Shown in pieces: positions 1 to 8,791 of a stretch of 64,000 nt of DNA; positions within the stretch are counted from its first letter, which is position 1, and each line of letters opens with the position of its first letter. The stretch comes from Pseudomonas sp. v388 (GTDB lineage: Bacteria > Pseudomonadota > Gammaproteobacteria > Pseudomonadales > Pseudomonadaceae). The position numbers and the translations under genes were made by a program. The stretch spans positions 186,001-250,000 of the forward strand of contig NZ_RHQN01000008.1 of the NCBI RefSeq assembly GCF_003935425.1. The letters run 5' to 3'. Below the pieces are notes generated by a model. That model did no database searches and was not told where the DNA came from. It was given only the letters and a program-made list of their open reading frames with translations.

Positions 1-1762
1 TTTCCATCCCTGCGTCGATGACGACCTCGTTGGCTGCGAGGTGGACCTGCTGTCCGGCGCGTAACAGGTACGACGCGCCGATCTGAGCATGCACAGACTG
101 GCCCACGGTCTGGTGATCGTTGGCACGAATCTCGGTCAGGCGATCGGCGTGGGTGACGCGGTGTTCCTCGGCCAGCAACTCGCTGTAGCTGTTGGCTTCC
201 ACCCGGTCGTGACGCTCGTGGCCCACGCGGATCTTCTGATCGTGTTCGATGTTCTCGTCCCAGTCGCGCTGGGCGTGGATGAAAATCTGCTCCTGGTCCT
301 TGCGATCCTCGATGCGCAGTTCGTTGAAGCCCTTGCCGCCGGGGCTGCTCAAGGACTTGAAAACGCTGCGCGTCTTGTGATCTGGCAACAGGTAGGGCGG
401 CCGGTGTTCGGCGTGGTACAGGCAGCCGGTGATCACGGGCTGGTCGGGGTCGCCTTCCAGAAAGCTGACCAGCACTTCCATGCCCACTCGCGGGATCGCG
501 ACGCTGCCGTAGCGGTTACCCGCCCAGCCCGAAGCCACCCGCAGCCAGCAACTGGTGGCCGCGTCGCGCTGGCCTTCGCGGTCCCAATGGAACTGCACCT
601 TGACCCGGCCCAGCTCGTCGCAGTGAATGTCTTCGCCGTCGGGTCCGGTCACCAGAGCGGTCTGGCTGCCGGGAATGCGGGGTTTGACATGCCGCAGCGG
701 TGGCCGATAGGGAACGCTGCCGGGGGTAGCGGTGAAGCGGTTGCGATAGCCCGCTCCGTCGGCTTTGCCGACCTTTCCCGAGGCGCGGAGGACCTGCGGC
801 TGTTTACCCTCATGATGCACGTCGATCAAAAGCCATTGGTCATTGCACCGTTGGCTGGGATGGTCGGTCAGGCGCATGAGGTGGCCGCTTGCCAGGCACG
901 GCTGATCACTGTGACCCTCGGCCAGCCGGTAATCGTGACGATGCCTTTCCAGCGCGCGACTGGCCAGTTGTGCTCCACGCGCGCGGTCGGTGTAGCGCGC
1001 TTGGTAGCTGTAGTCTTCGAGGTCCGGAACGGCGTCGCTTGCAGCGTCGCTGAACAGCTCCAGACGCGGTTTGCCGAAATGGTAGTCGCGGCGGGTCGTG
1101 CGACTGGTGCGGGTTTCCAGGCGCAGATTGAAGCGGCTGACGACAGGTTCATCGGCCACCATGCCGCCGGGCTGCTGGTAACGCAGCTCATCAATGATCT
1201 TGAAGGATCGCTGGTCGTCACCGAACACCAGGCTGTGGGCGTCGGGACTGTGTTCGAAGTGGAAGTGCCAGCCTTCTTCCTCGCACAGACGCTGAACGAA
1301 TTGGAGGTCTGACTCGTTGTATTGCACGCAATACTCGCGCTCGGAATAGGCGGCGCCCAGCTCGAAGCGATAGGTGGCGATGATGCCGTGTTCTTCCAGC
1401 AGCTGGCTGATGATCTCTTGCACGGTCAGGCGCTGGAAAATGCGCTGATTGATGCGATGAGCCATGTAGGCCAGCCGCGGACGCAGGGTTACCGAGTAGT
1501 GTTTGAGGCGGCCTCGCGGATCACGTTCTGCGACCCGGTCGATCAGCCCGTGAATGCCTTCGTGGCCGGCACCCATGCGCAGAAAAGCGGGTTTGCGCAG
1601 CAGGTTCTCCAGATCTTCCACGCCGATTTCGCTGACCAGTTCGAGTTCGAAGCAGAAGGGCTGGTTGATGGTCTCCTGGCCGCCGAATTCCAGTACCTGA
1701 AGGTCGTGGTCGACCCCGGCGATGCTGAGTTCGAACTGAGCCTTGTCTAAGAGTCTGTCCAT
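1..1762 (-). CDS. vgrG: VgrG/TssI spike protein of the T6SS (3' end outside window)
   Basis: Trimeric spike at the tip of the T6SS tube, which pierces the target cell and carries effectors. The first 587 residues are visible. The start ATG at 1762 has an AGGGA ribosome site about 8 bases upstream and opens MDRLLDKAQFELSIAG. A gp27-like region follows (LCEEEGWHFHFEHS near residue 165), then a gp5-like OB fold (GRVKVQFHWDREGQRD, GNRYGSVAIPRVGMEV, GDPDQPVITGCLYH), then the start of the beta-prism/DUF2345 region. The C-terminus, which would show any fused effector, lies beyond the left edge. It lies 82 bases after hcp on the same strand, so it is probably co-transcribed with it. Family assignment is very safe; effector cargo is unknown. 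Confidence 0.95.
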   Translation of the reverse strand, partial: MDRLLDKAQFELSIAGVDHDLQVLEFGGQETINQPFCFELELVSEIGVEDLENLLRKPAFLRMGAGHEGIHGLIDRVAERDPRGRLKHYSVTLRPRLAYMAHRINQRIFQRLTVQEIISQLLEEHGIIATYRFELGAAYSEREYCVQYNESDLQFVQRLCEEEGWHFHFEHSPDAHSLVFGDDQRSFKIIDELRYQQPGGMVADEPVVSRFNLRLETRTSRTTRRDYHFGKPRLELFSDAASDAVPDLEDYSYQARYTDRARGAQLASRALERHRHDYRLAEGHSDQPCLASGHLMRLTDHPSQRCNDQWLLIDVHHEGKQPQVLRASGKVGKADGAGYRNRFTATPGSVPYRPPLRHVKPRIPGSQTALVTGPDGEDIHCDELGRVKVQFHWDREGQRDAATSCWLRVASGWAGNRYGSVAIPRVGMEVLVSFLEGDPDQPVITGCLYHAEHRPPYLLPDHKTRSVFKSLSSPGGKGFNELRIEDRKDQEQIFIHAQRDWDENIEHDQKIRVGHERHDRVEANSYSELLAEEHRVTHADRLTEIRANDHQTVGQSVHAQIGASYLLRAGQQVHLAANEVVIDAGME

Positions 1763-1810
1763 TCCGTATCCCTGTGAACGGGTGGGTATCAGTCAATGAC
1801 CTGAGTGAGT

Positions 1811-1834
1811 CCCATCGACCGGGCGGTCGATGGG
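1811..1834 (-). terminator. Hairpin between hcp and vgrG, possible attenuator
   Basis: A perfect 10-bp inverted repeat (CCCATCGACC / GGTCGATGGG) with a 4-base loop sits in the 82-base hcp-vgrG gap. No T-run follows in the transcribed direction, so it is not a classic intrinsic terminator. It could stabilise hcp mRNA or lower vgrG read-through, which would fit the much larger number of Hcp than VgrG subunits needed per apparatus (inference). Confidence 0.4.
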
Positions 1835-1844
1835 ACGTCATGGT

Positions 1845-2360
1845 TTAGCCGGCGACGGCAGGCTCCCGGTGGTCATGAGAGCCGGTAGTGGTGGCGACGT
1901 GGTGATCCCAGACGATTTTCCGGTAGCTGAATGCCACGTCTACCAGGTCGGTCGAATGGGGGCTGGTCAGATCATTGTTTTTTTCCATGTACTGGTTGAT
2001 CTTGCTGACCACCGCATCTTCCAGCAGGACCGTGAAGTAGCATTCCTGCACGCCTTCCGCGTTGACGCGGTACATGTTGAACTCGACCTTGGGCATCACT
2101 TCCTGCTTGTTGGCGGCCTCCATGAGCAGCGGCGTCGTTCTGTCGACCACGGCCGTTACGCAGAACGCCTCGTGTATCGGGCGACCTGTCGGCTGCCCGG
2201 AATGAGGGTGGCTGGGGGTCTGGACCTGATGGGAGTAGTCCCGCAGCAGCACCTGATCCTTGAAGGTCGACTGAAAGCCGGTCCCGATCGAATCCTGGGT
2301 ATTGGCGCCCTGGGTGATAACGTTGCCCTTCGAATTGGTGATGGACATGTAAGCTGCCAT
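1845..2360 (-). CDS. hcp: Hcp/TssD, T6SS tube protein
   Basis: Hexameric ring protein that stacks into the inner tube of the T6SS and is expelled into targets. It has 171 residues, normal for Hcp. The sequence MAAYMSITNSKGNVITQGA with KVEFNMYR and YFTVLLEDAVVSKI is typical of the family. A longer reading frame exists upstream, but ATG 2360 is chosen because AGGAGA precedes it by a few bases and the family starts here. It is divergent from the tss operon and upstream of vgrG on the same strand. The last ten or so residues (TTGSHDHREPAVAG) look like a disordered tail. Confidence 0.95.
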   Translation of the reverse strand: MAAYMSITNSKGNVITQGANTQDSIGTGFQSTFKDQVLLRDYSHQVQTPSHPHSGQPTGRPIHEAFCVTAVVDRTTPLLMEAANKQEVMPKVEFNMYRVNAEGVQECYFTVLLEDAVVSKINQYMEKNNDLTSPHSTDLVDVAFSYRKIVWDHHVATTTGSHDHREPAVAG

Positions 2361-2877
2361 GTATTTCTCCTGTAATGACGGAAAACATTCGGGCCAATGC
2401 TCGAATGTGCGCGCTCCGACTAACAATAAGCATGCCATTATTTATTTTTTGTAGTTCTCTCAATGAGTTGGCTGTTTGCTATGCCGAATAGTCAACTTGA
2501 TGATGGTGTAAAACCGCTGGAAAGTGCGCAATTTCTTGCGCGGTTGCGCAAGTTTTTGCGCACCCTCGTGCAACATCTGGAACAGCATGGCTTGCGCTGA
2601 TGTTGATGAGGTTTAACGCGCGGTCGACTATGCAAAAAGTTGCGCAGTTCTGGTTGCAGGGTTATCGAGAGTGCCGGTGATAGTGGGGCGGATATATGTA
2701 ATATTTTATTGCCTACAATGTTGCCGATGTACTTCGTAGGATATTTCCGAAAGGTGAGTTTTGGGCGGTTTTGCTCTTGTTAGACGGCGTGTGTATGACT
2801 AATGTTTGCGCCTCCAAAGCGCCAGACGGTCTACCAGACGCTGCGCCAATCCGAATAAAACCTGACTGAACGCCGAT
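2361..2877. promoter_or_regulatory. Divergent hcp / tssA control region
   Basis: A 517-base non-coding gap between hcp and tssA that must contain promoters for both arms of the T6SS locus. It is clearly more AT-rich than its surroundings. It contains a cluster of TGCGCA-type words (separate entry). A scan by eye for the sigma54 pattern GG-N10-GC on both strands gave no convincing match, although the operon encodes its own sigma54 activator. A TACAAT at 2714-2719 could be a -10 element for tssA but lacks a good -35. Confidence 0.6.
2525..2646. repeat. Cluster of TGCGCA-type palindromic words
   Basis: TGCGCA occurs at 2525, 2545, 2557 and 2641, with near copies TGCGCG at 2537 and TGCGCT at 2593. 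Most are flanked by A or T (TTGCGCAA). The start-to-start steps are 12, 8, 12, 36 and 48 bases. The first four form two interleaved pairs exactly 20 bases apart, about two helical turns. The position in the divergent T6SS promoter region suggests operator sites for an unidentified regulator (inference). Confidence 0.5.
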
Positions 2878-4425
2878 ATGCCTTACTCGGACCAACTTCT
2901 AACTCGTTATCTTTCGCTTGTGACCCAGCCAGTCTCGGCGCAAGGCTATGCGGGCGAGGATGCAAGGTTCTCCATCGAATTCGAAGCGCTGGAAGGTGAG
3001 TTGGCCAAGGCGCAGTCCATGCACGGTGCAGGTCCGGTCGACTGGCCGAAGGTGCGCCAGGGCAGTGAAGCCATCCTGCAATCGATGTCCAAGGACCTGC
3101 GGGTGGCGTGCTGGTTGTCCTGGGCGCTTTATCATACCGAGTCGTTTGCCGGGCTGTCGGCGGGGTGCGCGATGATCAGCCATCTGTGCCGAGAGCAGTG
3201 GAGCGACTTCTTTCCGCAGAAAGCCCGGACCCGATGCGCGGCTATGGTGTGGTTCATTGCCAGGCTTGAGCAGGCTCTGGCCGGCGATGTCGCGATCAAG
3301 GATCAGCTGGCGTTATTCGAAAAGCTCGAGGCGTCCCTGCAGGGAATCGACGAGGCGTTCACCCGACAGCTGGGCGATGAGGCACCGCTGCTTCTGCCGC
3401 TGCGCCGGCGGCTTACGGCAATGATCCTCAAGGCCAGGGAGGCGGAGCCCAGGCCCGCTAGCGTGATCGCGCAGGTCAAGCAGGCCGCCGTCAATCTGTT
3501 CGCCCCGGCCGCGACGATCGATAACGAAAAGGATGCCCGCAGAGCCTACATCGCCCAGGAGGATAATGGGCGGTTGCTGTGCGGGTGGTGGCTGCGCAAC
3601 AGGGCGTCCGACGTGCGGGCGCTACGCTTGAACCGGGTGATGACCTGGCTGCAGATGGAAAGGTTGCCCGGGCATGATGCGCAGAACAAAACCCAGCTCA
3701 GCGCACTGCCTGCGGAAAAGTTGCAGGGTTATCAGGAACGCTTCGAACAGCGCGGCTATGCCGACCTGGTTGTCGACCTGGAAGCGAGTCTGTCGCGTGC
3801 GCCGTTCTGGTTCGACGGGCAGCATCTGGTATGGAAGTGCCTGAAGGCTCTCAAGGCCGAGGCAGCGATGCGCGAAGTCGAGATCCAGCTCGCGCTGTTT
3901 CTGATGCGCCTGCCGGGTCTTGCCCAACTGCGATTCGAGGATGGCCAGCCCTTTGCCGATGCCGCCACCCAGCGCTGGATCGCATCCCGGGTAACGCCTG
4001 TTCTGCAGGTTGAGCGGGAGCCACCGGCAGCTGAAAGTCTCGATTCGCGTCTTCCGTGGGACGCGGTGCTGGATGACGCCATTCCGATGCTTCAATCCGA
4101 CGGCATCAAAAGCGTGGCGCAACTTTTCAAACCGCACATTCAATCTGCATCCGGTGAACGTGCAAAGTTTTATTGGCGGCTGAGCCTGGCCAGAATCTGC
4201 CATCAGGCCAGAAAATATGAATTGGCCAAGAGCCAGCTTGAAGTGCTCGACGAACAATTGAAGTCCGACGGCCTGGCCGATTGGGAACCCGATCTCAATC
4301 TTGAAGTGCTGCGTCTGCTCTATAGCTGTTGCGAACTGTTGCCTCAAAACAAAGTGGTGCGCGAATACAAGGAAGCGTTGTATCGCCGGCTTTGTCATCT
4401 CGATATGGAAACCGTACTTGAATAG
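2878..4425 (+). CDS. tssA: TssA, T6SS baseplate/sheath-priming protein
   Basis: TssA proteins help dock the baseplate and coordinate tube-sheath polymerisation. This one has 515 residues. The N-terminal third carries the ImpA_N hallmarks (PVSAQGYAGEDARFSIEF, DWPKVRQGSEAILQSMSKDL, and a WALYHTESFAGLSAG stretch), and the C-terminal part is helical. ATG 2878 has no strong ribosome site, but it fits the family N-terminus and no better start is nearby. It is the first gene of the rightward T6SS operon, as hsiA2 is in P. aeruginosa HSI-II. tssB follows after 34 bases. Confidence 0.92.
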   Translation: MPYSDQLLTRYLSLVTQPVSAQGYAGEDARFSIEFEALEGELAKAQSMHGAGPVDWPKVRQGSEAILQSMSKDLRVACWLSWALYHTESFAGLSAGCAMISHLCREQWSDFFPQKARTRCAAMVWFIARLEQALAGDVAIKDQLALFEKLEASLQGIDEAFTRQLGDEAPLLLPLRRRLTAMILKAREAEPRPASVIAQVKQAAVNLFAPAATIDNEKDARRAYIAQEDNGRLLCGWWLRNRASDVRALRLNRVMTWLQMERLPGHDAQNKTQLSALPAEKLQGYQERFEQRGYADLVVDLEASLSRAPFWFDGQHLVWKCLKALKAEAAMREVEIQLALFLMRLPGLAQLRFEDGQPFADAATQRWIASRVTPVLQVEREPPAAESLDSRLPWDAVLDDAIPMLQSDGIKSVAQLFKPHIQSASGERAKFYWRLSLARICHQARKYELAKSQLEVLDEQLKSDGLADWEPDLNLEVLRLLYSCCELLPQNKVVREYKEALYRRLCHLDMETVLE

Positions 4426-4459
4426 GCCCGTGCGGCCCTAACAATGAAGGAGAACGGCT

Positions 4460-4966
4460 ATGGCCAAAGAAGGCTCGGTAGCACCCAAAGAACGGATCAA
4501 TGTCACTTTCAAGCCTGCCATCAATGGGGCTCAGGAAGAAATAGAGTTGCCGCTGAAGTTAATGGTACTGGGTGACTTCACTCAGCGTGCCGATGATAGA
4601 AAACTGGAAGATCGCAGGTCGGTCGGCGTCGACAAGAACAACTTCGACGATGTCATGGCCAAGCAGGAAATATCGTTGACCCTGAGCGTACCCAACCGGT
4701 TGCAGGACGATCCGGCGGACGAAGAACTTGCGGTCAGCCTGAGTGTGAAATCGATGAAGGACTTCAACCCGGCCAGTCTGGTCGAGCAGGTGCCCGAGTT
4801 GAAAAAGCTCATGGAGTTGCGCGACGCCCTGGTGGCGCTCAAGGGGCCGCTGGGCAACGCCCCGGCGTTTCGCAAGGCCATCGAGCACGTGCTCAGCGAC
4901 GACGAATCACGCAGTCGTGTGCTGGGCGAACTGGGCCTGACCCTTGATTCCTCCACCAACGCTTGA
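4460..4966 (+). CDS. tssB: TssB, contractile sheath small subunit
   Basis: With TssC it forms the contractile sheath around the Hcp tube. It has 168 residues and starts MAKEGSVAPKERINVTFKPA. It carries the family core LPLKLMVLGDFTQRADDRKLEDR and NFDDVMAKQ, and a C-terminal helix ending in VLGELGL. A strong AAGGAG ribosome site stands before ATG 4460. The spacing to tssC is 28 bases. A typical, intact member. Confidence 0.96.
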   Translation: MAKEGSVAPKERINVTFKPAINGAQEEIELPLKLMVLGDFTQRADDRKLEDRRSVGVDKNNFDDVMAKQEISLTLSVPNRLQDDPADEELAVSLSVKSMKDFNPASLVEQVPELKKLMELRDALVALKGPLGNAPAFRKAIEHVLSDDESRSRVLGELGLTLDSSTNA

Positions 4967-4994
4967 GTCCCGGTTATTTCAGGAAGCTGACATC

Positions 4995-6470
4995 ATGAGC
5001 AACAAAGCTGCGCAACAACTCGACAAGGACGTGATGGAGGTCGGGGTTCTGGACCAGATCATCGCCGAGACCCGCCTGGCGCCCGGTGATGATGCCTATC
5101 ACATCGCCCGACGCGGCGTCGCTGCCTTCATCGAAGAACTGCTCAAGCCGCACAACAAGGGCGAACCGGTCAAGAAGGCGCTGGTGGATCGCATGATCGC
5201 CGAGATCGACGCCCGGTTGAGCCAGCAGATGGACGAGATACTTCACCACGCACAGTTCCAGTCCCTGGAGTCGGCGTGGCGCGGGCTGCAACTGTTGGTC
5301 GACCGCACCGATTTCCGCGAGAACATCAAGATCGAGATCCTCAGTGTTTCCAAGCAGGACCTGCTGGAGGATTTCGAGGACTCTGCGGAGGTCATGCAGT
5401 CGGGTCTATACAAACATGTCTATACCGCCGAATACGGCCAGTTCGGCGGCAACCCCGTCGGGGCGATCATCGCCAACTACTACTTCTCGCCCAGCGCCCC
5501 GGACGTCAAGACCATGCAGTACGTGTCCAGCGTTGCCTGCATGGCCCATGCGCCGTTCATTGCCGCCGCCGGCCCGGCCTTTTTCGGCCTGGAGCAGTTC
5601 ACCGGCCTGCCTGACCTCAAGGATCTGCGGGATCACTTCGAAGGCCCGCAGTTTGCCAAATGGCAGAGCTTTCGCCAGCAGGAAGACGCCCGTTACCTGG
5701 GCCTGACCGTGCCGCGATTCCTGCTGCGCAACCCTTACGACCCGCTGGAAAATCCGGTCAAGACCTTCGTCTATCGGGAAAATGTCGCCAACAGCCATGA
5801 ACACTACCTGTGGGGCAATACCGCCTATGCCTTCGCAACCCGGCTGACCGACAGCTTCGCCCGCTTCCGCTGGTGTCCCAACATCATCGGGCCGCAGAGC
5901 GGAGGAGCCGTCGAAGACTTGCCGCTGCACCACTTCCAGAGCATGGGCGAGATCGAGACCAAGATCCCGACCGAGGTGCTGGTGTCCGACCGCCGTGAAT
6001 ACGAGCTGGCGGAGGAGGGCTTCATCGCGCTGACCATGCGCAAGGGCAGCGACAACGCGGCGTTCTTCTCGGCAAGTTCGGTGCAGAAGCCCAAGTTCTT
6101 CGGCAACAGCGACGAAGGCAAGATCGCCGAACTCAACTACAAGCTGGGCACCCAGCTGCCGTACATGATGATCGTCAATCGCCTGGCTCACTACGTGAAA
6201 GTGTTGCAGCGTGAACAACTGGGTTCCTGGAAAGAGCGCACCGATCTGGAAATCGAACTCAACAAGTGGATCCGCCAGTACGTGGCCGACCAGGACAATC
6301 CGAGCGCCGAGATCCGTGGGCGGCGGCCGCTGCGTGCCGCGCAGATCACCGTCAGCGAGGTGGATGGCGAGCCGGGCTGGTACCGCGTGAACATGAACGT
6401 GCGGCCGCACTTCAAGTACATGGGGGCGGATTTCACCCTGTCCCTGGTCGGCAAGCTGGACAAGGAGTAA
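4995..6470 (+). CDS. tssC: TssC, contractile sheath large subunit
   Basis: The 491-residue partner of TssB in the sheath. The family signatures YTAEYGQFGGNPVGAII, ARYLGLTVPRFLLRNPY and FRWCPNIIGPQSGGAVEDLP are all present. ATG 4995 (MSNKAAQQLDKDVMEV) is chosen over an in-frame codon 51 bases upstream, because AGGAA precedes it at good spacing and the upstream codons overlap the end of tssB. The end (FTLSLVGKLDKE) is intact. The stop is 6 bases before tssE. Confidence 0.97.
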   Translation: MSNKAAQQLDKDVMEVGVLDQIIAETRLAPGDDAYHIARRGVAAFIEELLKPHNKGEPVKKALVDRMIAEIDARLSQQMDEILHHAQFQSLESAWRGLQLLVDRTDFRENIKIEILSVSKQDLLEDFEDSAEVMQSGLYKHVYTAEYGQFGGNPVGAIIANYYFSPSAPDVKTMQYVSSVACMAHAPFIAAAGPAFFGLEQFTGLPDLKDLRDHFEGPQFAKWQSFRQQEDARYLGLTVPRFLLRNPYDPLENPVKTFVYRENVANSHEHYLWGNTAYAFATRLTDSFARFRWCPNIIGPQSGGAVEDLPLHHFQSMGEIETKIPTEVLVSDRREYELAEEGFIALTMRKGSDNAAFFSASSVQKPKFFGNSDEGKIAELNYKLGTQLPYMMIVNRLAHYVKVLQREQLGSWKERTDLEIELNKWIRQYVADQDNPSAEIRGRRPLRAAQITVSEVDGEPGWYRVNMNVRPHFKYMGADFTLSLVGKLDKE

Positions 6471-6476
6471 GCGGCC

Positions 6477-6896
6477 GTGGCGACCCGTCCTTACGGCAGC
6501 CTGTTCGAACGTCTGGCCGGCGATACTGCTCACCGCGCCGGCCTGACGGGTGAAGAAAGCCTGATGGCGTCGGTGGCCGCGCACTTGACCAGGATGCTCG
6601 GGACCCGGGCGGGCAGCGTGCAGACGCTGCCCGATTACGGCCTGCCGGACCTGAACGACATGAACCGGAGCCTGCATGACGTGGTGATGAATGCCCGCAG
6701 CGCCATCGAGGCTTTCATACGCAAATATGAACCGCGATTGTCCAGCGTCCGGGTCACGCTTGAACCCGGTCACCACGAGGCTCTGAAGCTGCGGTTTTCC
6801 ATTGAAGGCGTGCTGGAGGCGGGCGGTATCAAGCGCCAGGTCACATTCAACGCGCATCTGGGCAGTCATGGACAGGTGTCCGTCACCCACGACTGA
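6477..6896 (+). CDS. tssE: TssE, gp25-like baseplate wedge protein
   Basis: Baseplate component homologous to phage T4 gp25. It has 139 residues with the GPW_gp25 core: SLFERLAG, RTRAGSVQTLPDYGLPDLND-like text around residues 43-60, and a C-terminal beta region. The start is GTG 6477; its AAGGAG ribosome site overlaps the end of tssC, implying translational coupling. A 107-base gap follows before tssF, the largest gap in this part of the operon, with no obvious terminator. Confidence 0.93.
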   Translation: MATRPYGSLFERLAGDTAHRAGLTGEESLMASVAAHLTRMLGTRAGSVQTLPDYGLPDLNDMNRSLHDVVMNARSAIEAFIRKYEPRLSSVRVTLEPGHHEALKLRFSIEGVLEAGGIKRQVTFNAHLGSHGQVSVTHD

Positions 6897-7003
6897 AAGC
6901 GTTTATCGCGCAACCCTATCCCCGTGAGGCATCTGATCGCCGATCGCCAGGCGAGAGATTTCTGTTGCCCGTGAGGGCAGGTTCAACCATCAGGAAGTCA
7001 GGT

Positions 7004-8791
7004 TTGTCGTTCAATCTCTATTACCAAAGCGAGCTGTCCGCGCTGCGCCAGCTCGGTCGGCAATTTGCCGACCGCAACCCTGCGCTGGCGCCGTACCTGG
7101 GGCAGGCCGCTCGCGACCCTGATGTCGAGCGTTTGCTCGAAGGCTTCGCGTTTCTGACGGGTCGGCTGCGTCAGAAACTTGATGATGAGCTGCCAGAGCT
7201 GACGCATTCGTTGATGCACTTGCTCTGGCCCAACTACATGCGGCCTTTCCCGGCCATGAGCATGGTGCAGTTCGAACCGCTCGACCAACCTGGGCCGGGC
7301 GTGCTGGTCGAACGCGACACGGCGGTCGAGAGTGACCCGGTGGAGGGCAAGACGTGCCGCTTCCGCACCTGTTACGCCACGCAGGTTCTGCCACTGAGGC
7401 TCGATGCACTCAGCTGCGCGGCCAAGGGCGACGCGGTGGCGCTGGACCTGCGCCTGGGCATGACGTGCGAAGGGCATCTGGGTGAACTGCAGCTCACCCG
7501 TTTGCGCCTGCACCTGGCCGGAGAACGCTACATCAGCGACATGCTGTACCTGGGCCTGTTGCGCCAGTTGACCCGAATCCGCCTGACGCTGCTCGACGCC
7601 GATGGCCACCTGCTGTCCGGCAGCAGCGGCGACGTAGTAGAGCTGGATCTGCCGGTGCAGCATGTCAGGCCGGTGGGCTTTGCCGAAGACGAAGCGCTGA
7701 TTCCGTATCCGCTCAACACCTTCAGGGGCTACCGCTATCTGCAAGAATACTTCTGCTTCCCAGAGAAGTTTCTGTTCGTCGACCTTCTCGGGCTCCACGT
7801 CCTGCAGTCGCTGCCCACGGACACGCTGGAAAAGGCGCGTGGCCTGATCCTGAGCCTGGAGATCACCAGCAGCGAACTCCAGCACCTGCAGCCCACGGCC
7901 GAAAACGTCAAGTTGTACTGCACGCCTGTCGTCAACCTGTTCGAGCAGGATGCCGTGCCGATCCGGCTCGAAGGCAAGCAGGACGAATACCTGCTGATGC
8001 CGGCCGGATACGGGACCCAGGATTGCAGCGTGTACAGCGTCGACAAGGTGACGGGCTGGCAGGCCGGTGCCTTGGGTTGTCAGGACTACGTGCCGTTCGA
8101 GTCCTTCGAGCATGACCCCAGCTTCGATGTCCAGGACGCCCGTCCGTACTACAGCGTGCGCCAGCGAGCGTCGGTCACCCACGACGGGCTGGACACCTTC
8201 CTGAGTTTCGACGTGCGCGACCTGCAACGCCACGAGACCATTTCCATCGAGCTGACCTGCACCAACAACAGCCTGCCGCTGCACATTCCGGCCAACGGTA
8301 TCTGCCATTTTGCCGAGAGCGCTCCGGATTTCGTGCGCTTTCGCAATATCACCCCCGCCACGCGCAGCTACGCGCCGCCGATCAACCGGGAGTTCCTGTG
8401 GAAGCTGATCAGCAACATGTCACTCAACTACCTGTCGCTGGCCAACATCGAGGCGCTGAAAGTCATTCTGGAAACCTACGACCTGCCTCGGTACCACGAC
8501 CAGCAAGCCGAAAAAGTCAGCCGACAGCTGCTCAATGGCCTGAAATCCATCGGCCACACCCCGGTGGATCGTCTGTTTCGCGGCCTGCCGGTTCGGGGGC
8601 TGCGCACCGATCTGGTGATCGATCCGCAAGGTTACCTGGGAGAAGGCAGCCTGTTCCTGTTCGCGTCGGTGCTCAATGAGTTCTTCGCGCTGTACGCCAG
8701 CCTCAATTCGTTTCACCAATTGCATGTGACCAGCACCCAGGGAGCACGGTACGAATGGACGCCCCGCATGGGCCAGCAGCCCCTGCTATGA
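7004..8791 (+). CDS. tssF: TssF, T6SS baseplate protein
   Basis: Baseplate wedge protein acting with TssG, TssE and TssK. It has 595 residues from a TTG start at 7004. AGGAAG lies just upstream, and the family N-terminus LSFNLYYQSELSALRQLGRQ begins there, so an earlier TTG at 6965 is less likely. Hallmarks are DPDVERLLEGFAFLTGRLRQK, LPELTHSLMHLLWPNYMRP and the C-terminal GYLGEGSLFLFASVLNEFFALYAS. Its end overlaps the start of tssG by 37 bases. Confidence 0.95.
   Translation: MSFNLYYQSELSALRQLGRQFADRNPALAPYLGQAARDPDVERLLEGFAFLTGRLRQKLDDELPELTHSLMHLLWPNYMRPFPAMSMVQFEPLDQPGPGVLVERDTAVESDPVEGKTCRFRTCYATQVLPLRLDALSCAAKGDAVALDLRLGMTCEGHLGELQLTRLRLHLAGERYISDMLYLGLLRQLTRIRLTLLDADGHLLSGSSGDVVELDLPVQHVRPVGFAEDEALIPYPLNTFRGYRYLQEYFCFPEKFLFVDLLGLHVLQSLPTDTLEKARGLILSLEITSSELQHLQPTAENVKLYCTPVVNLFEQDAVPIRLEGKQDEYLLMPAGYGTQDCSVYSVDKVTGWQAGALGCQDYVPFESFEHDPSFDVQDARPYYSVRQRASVTHDGLDTFLSFDVRDLQRHETISIELTCTNNSLPLHIPANGICHFAESAPDFVRFRNITPATRSYAPPINREFLWKLISNMSLNYLSLANIEALKVILETYDLPRYHDQQAEKVSRQLLNGLKSIGHTPVDRLFRGLPVRGLRTDLVIDPQGYLGEGSLFLFASVLNEFFALYASLNSFHQLHVTSTQGARYEWTPRMGQQPLL

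Noticed and set aside
89-1312. Long plus-strand frame opposite vgrG
   Set aside because: It is the shadow of vgrG: no ribosome site, no recognisable protein, and the opposite frame is a clear VgrG.
2361-2438. 26-residue N-terminal extension of Hcp
   Set aside because: The AGGAGA ribosome site lies inside it, just before ATG 2360, and Hcp proteins start there.
2650-2700. Possible sigma54 promoter GG-TGATAGTGGG-GC near 2676
   Set aside because: The spacing fits GG-N10-GC, but the bases around it do not match TGGCAC or TTGC, so it is probably chance.
5406-6890. 494-residue minus-strand frame across tssC-tssE
   Set aside because: It mirrors tssC and tssE, which are certain, and reads as a low-complexity Gly/Ala/Arg/His-rich antisense frame.
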